From Candidatus Harrisonbacteria bacterium CG10_big_fil_rev_8_21_14_0_10_44_23 (lineage in GTDB: Bacteria > Patescibacteriota > Minisyncoccia > UBA6257 > 1-14-0-10-44-23): a stretch of 5,868 bases of DNA. The notes below the pieces were generated by a model, which worked only from the letters and a program-made list of their open reading frames with translations, searched no databases and was not told the DNA's origin. Shown in pieces: positions 5,624 to 5,868 of the stretch. Position 1 is the stretch's first letter. Each line of letters starts with the position of its first letter. Made by a program: the position numbers and the translations under genes. The stretch is from the NCBI GenBank assembly GCA_002773475.1, contig PFBB01000019.1:1-5868 (forward strand), given 5' to 3'.

Positions 5624-5868
5624 CTACAAAATCCCAAGCCCGCGTAAAATACGTAGGTGCTCTTCATTTCCAGGATCAAATTTCCCTAAGAGCATTTGCT
5701 CCTCGGTAATTTCTCCCTTTTCCAAAATCTTTCTTATATTTATTAATCCTTGGTGATAGATCAGGTTGCGAGTAAAACAATACCCCTTATTCCTTCCACT
5801 GGTGCCCCTAAATACCCTAACTGTTTGACGCCACGCCTTATCGTGCGCCCTTTGCTCTCTTGCAGCAA
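5624..5868 (-). CDS. Unrecognised protein, C-terminal 80 residues only
   Basis: An open frame enters from the right edge and ends at TAG (5624-5626), giving 80 residues; the start lies beyond the window. I do not recognise the family. The visible part begins with a basic stretch (AAREQRAHDKAWRQTVRVFR), then GTSGRNKGYCFTRN, then a probable helix with HQGLINIRKILEKGE, and ends ITEEQMLLGKFDPGNEEHLR followed by ILRGLGIL. There is no membrane segment, and a single Cys gives no zinc-binding pattern. The other two minus-strand frames hit stops (TAA and TGA) in this stretch, and codon use in this frame resembles the neighbours, which supports real coding. The mix of basic N-part and helical C-part could fit a small cytoplasmic, possibly nucleic-acid-binding protein, but that is a guess. 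It is convergent with tRNA-Lys. Confidence 0.6.
   Translation of the reverse strand, partial: AAREQRAHDKAWRQTVRVFRGTSGRNKGYCFTRNLIYHQGLINIRKILEKGEITEEQMLLGKFDPGNEEHLRILRGLGIL

Noticed and set aside
5640..5652. CGTA-AAA-TACG hairpin downstream of tRNA-Lys as a terminator
   Set aside because: The stem is only four bases, has no T run, and lies inside the coding part of the convergent minus-strand gene.
1..5868. An alternative genetic code with TGA read as Gly (as in Gracilibacteria/SR1)
   Set aside because: All complete genes read through with the standard code and keep family-normal lengths and motifs. No conserved Gly position falls on an in-frame TGA.
5367..5868. tRNA-associated integration site or mobile element
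   Set aside because: No integrase, direct repeat of a tRNA 3' end, or terminal inverted repeat is visible. The protein fragment at the right edge shows no recombinase motif.
1..5868. A novel defence, secretion or biosynthetic system
   Set aside because: All complete protein genes belong to known families, mostly housekeeping ones. The single unknown fragment is not enough to propose a system.

Overview
The window looks like a stretch of bacterial chromosome, most likely from a Candidate Phyla Radiation (Patescibacteria) type organism. This is inference. It rests on very tight gene packing, A-rich leaders with few Shine-Dalgarno motifs, two tRNA genes without an encoded CCA end, a RpiB of the Ser/Glu type rather than the Cys type, and the style of the GAPDH, TrmH-family and DUF192 proteins. 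All complete genes read cleanly with the standard bacterial code. Stops seen are TAA and TAG; no gene end in the window uses TGA.

Layout, right to left in the direction of most transcription. At the right edge is the C-terminal part of an unrecognised minus-strand protein (5624-5868). Convergent to it is a plus-strand tRNA-Lys(CUU) (5536-5606). A 97-base AT-rich spacer (5439-5535) separates this tRNA from a divergent minus-strand tRNA-Glu(UUC) (5367-5438) and should hold both tRNA promoters. From the tRNA-Glu to the left edge, six protein genes lie on the minus strand with almost no space between them: recG, a TrmH/SpoU-family RNA methyltransferase, a membrane-anchored DUF192 protein, gap (GAPDH), a CapA-family membrane-anchored metallophosphoesterase, and rpiB (cut by the left edge). 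Gaps are 23, 1, -8, 7, -1 and 15 bases. No terminator or convincing internal promoter is visible, so the whole block may be one transcription unit headed by the tRNA.

Functionally the block is mixed. RecG handles stalled forks and recombination intermediates, the methyltransferase acts on RNA, GAPDH and RpiB belong to glycolysis and the non-oxidative pentose phosphate pathway, and the DUF192 and CapA proteins are predicted to face the outside of the cytoplasmic membrane. It looks like a housekeeping operon of a compact genome, not a dedicated system. No mobile element, CRISPR array, toxin-antitoxin pair or defence cassette is seen. The points most worth a second look are the altered RpiB active site, the tRNA-recG junction (where the longest open frame runs through the tRNA and gives a false start), and the unrecognised protein at the right edge.
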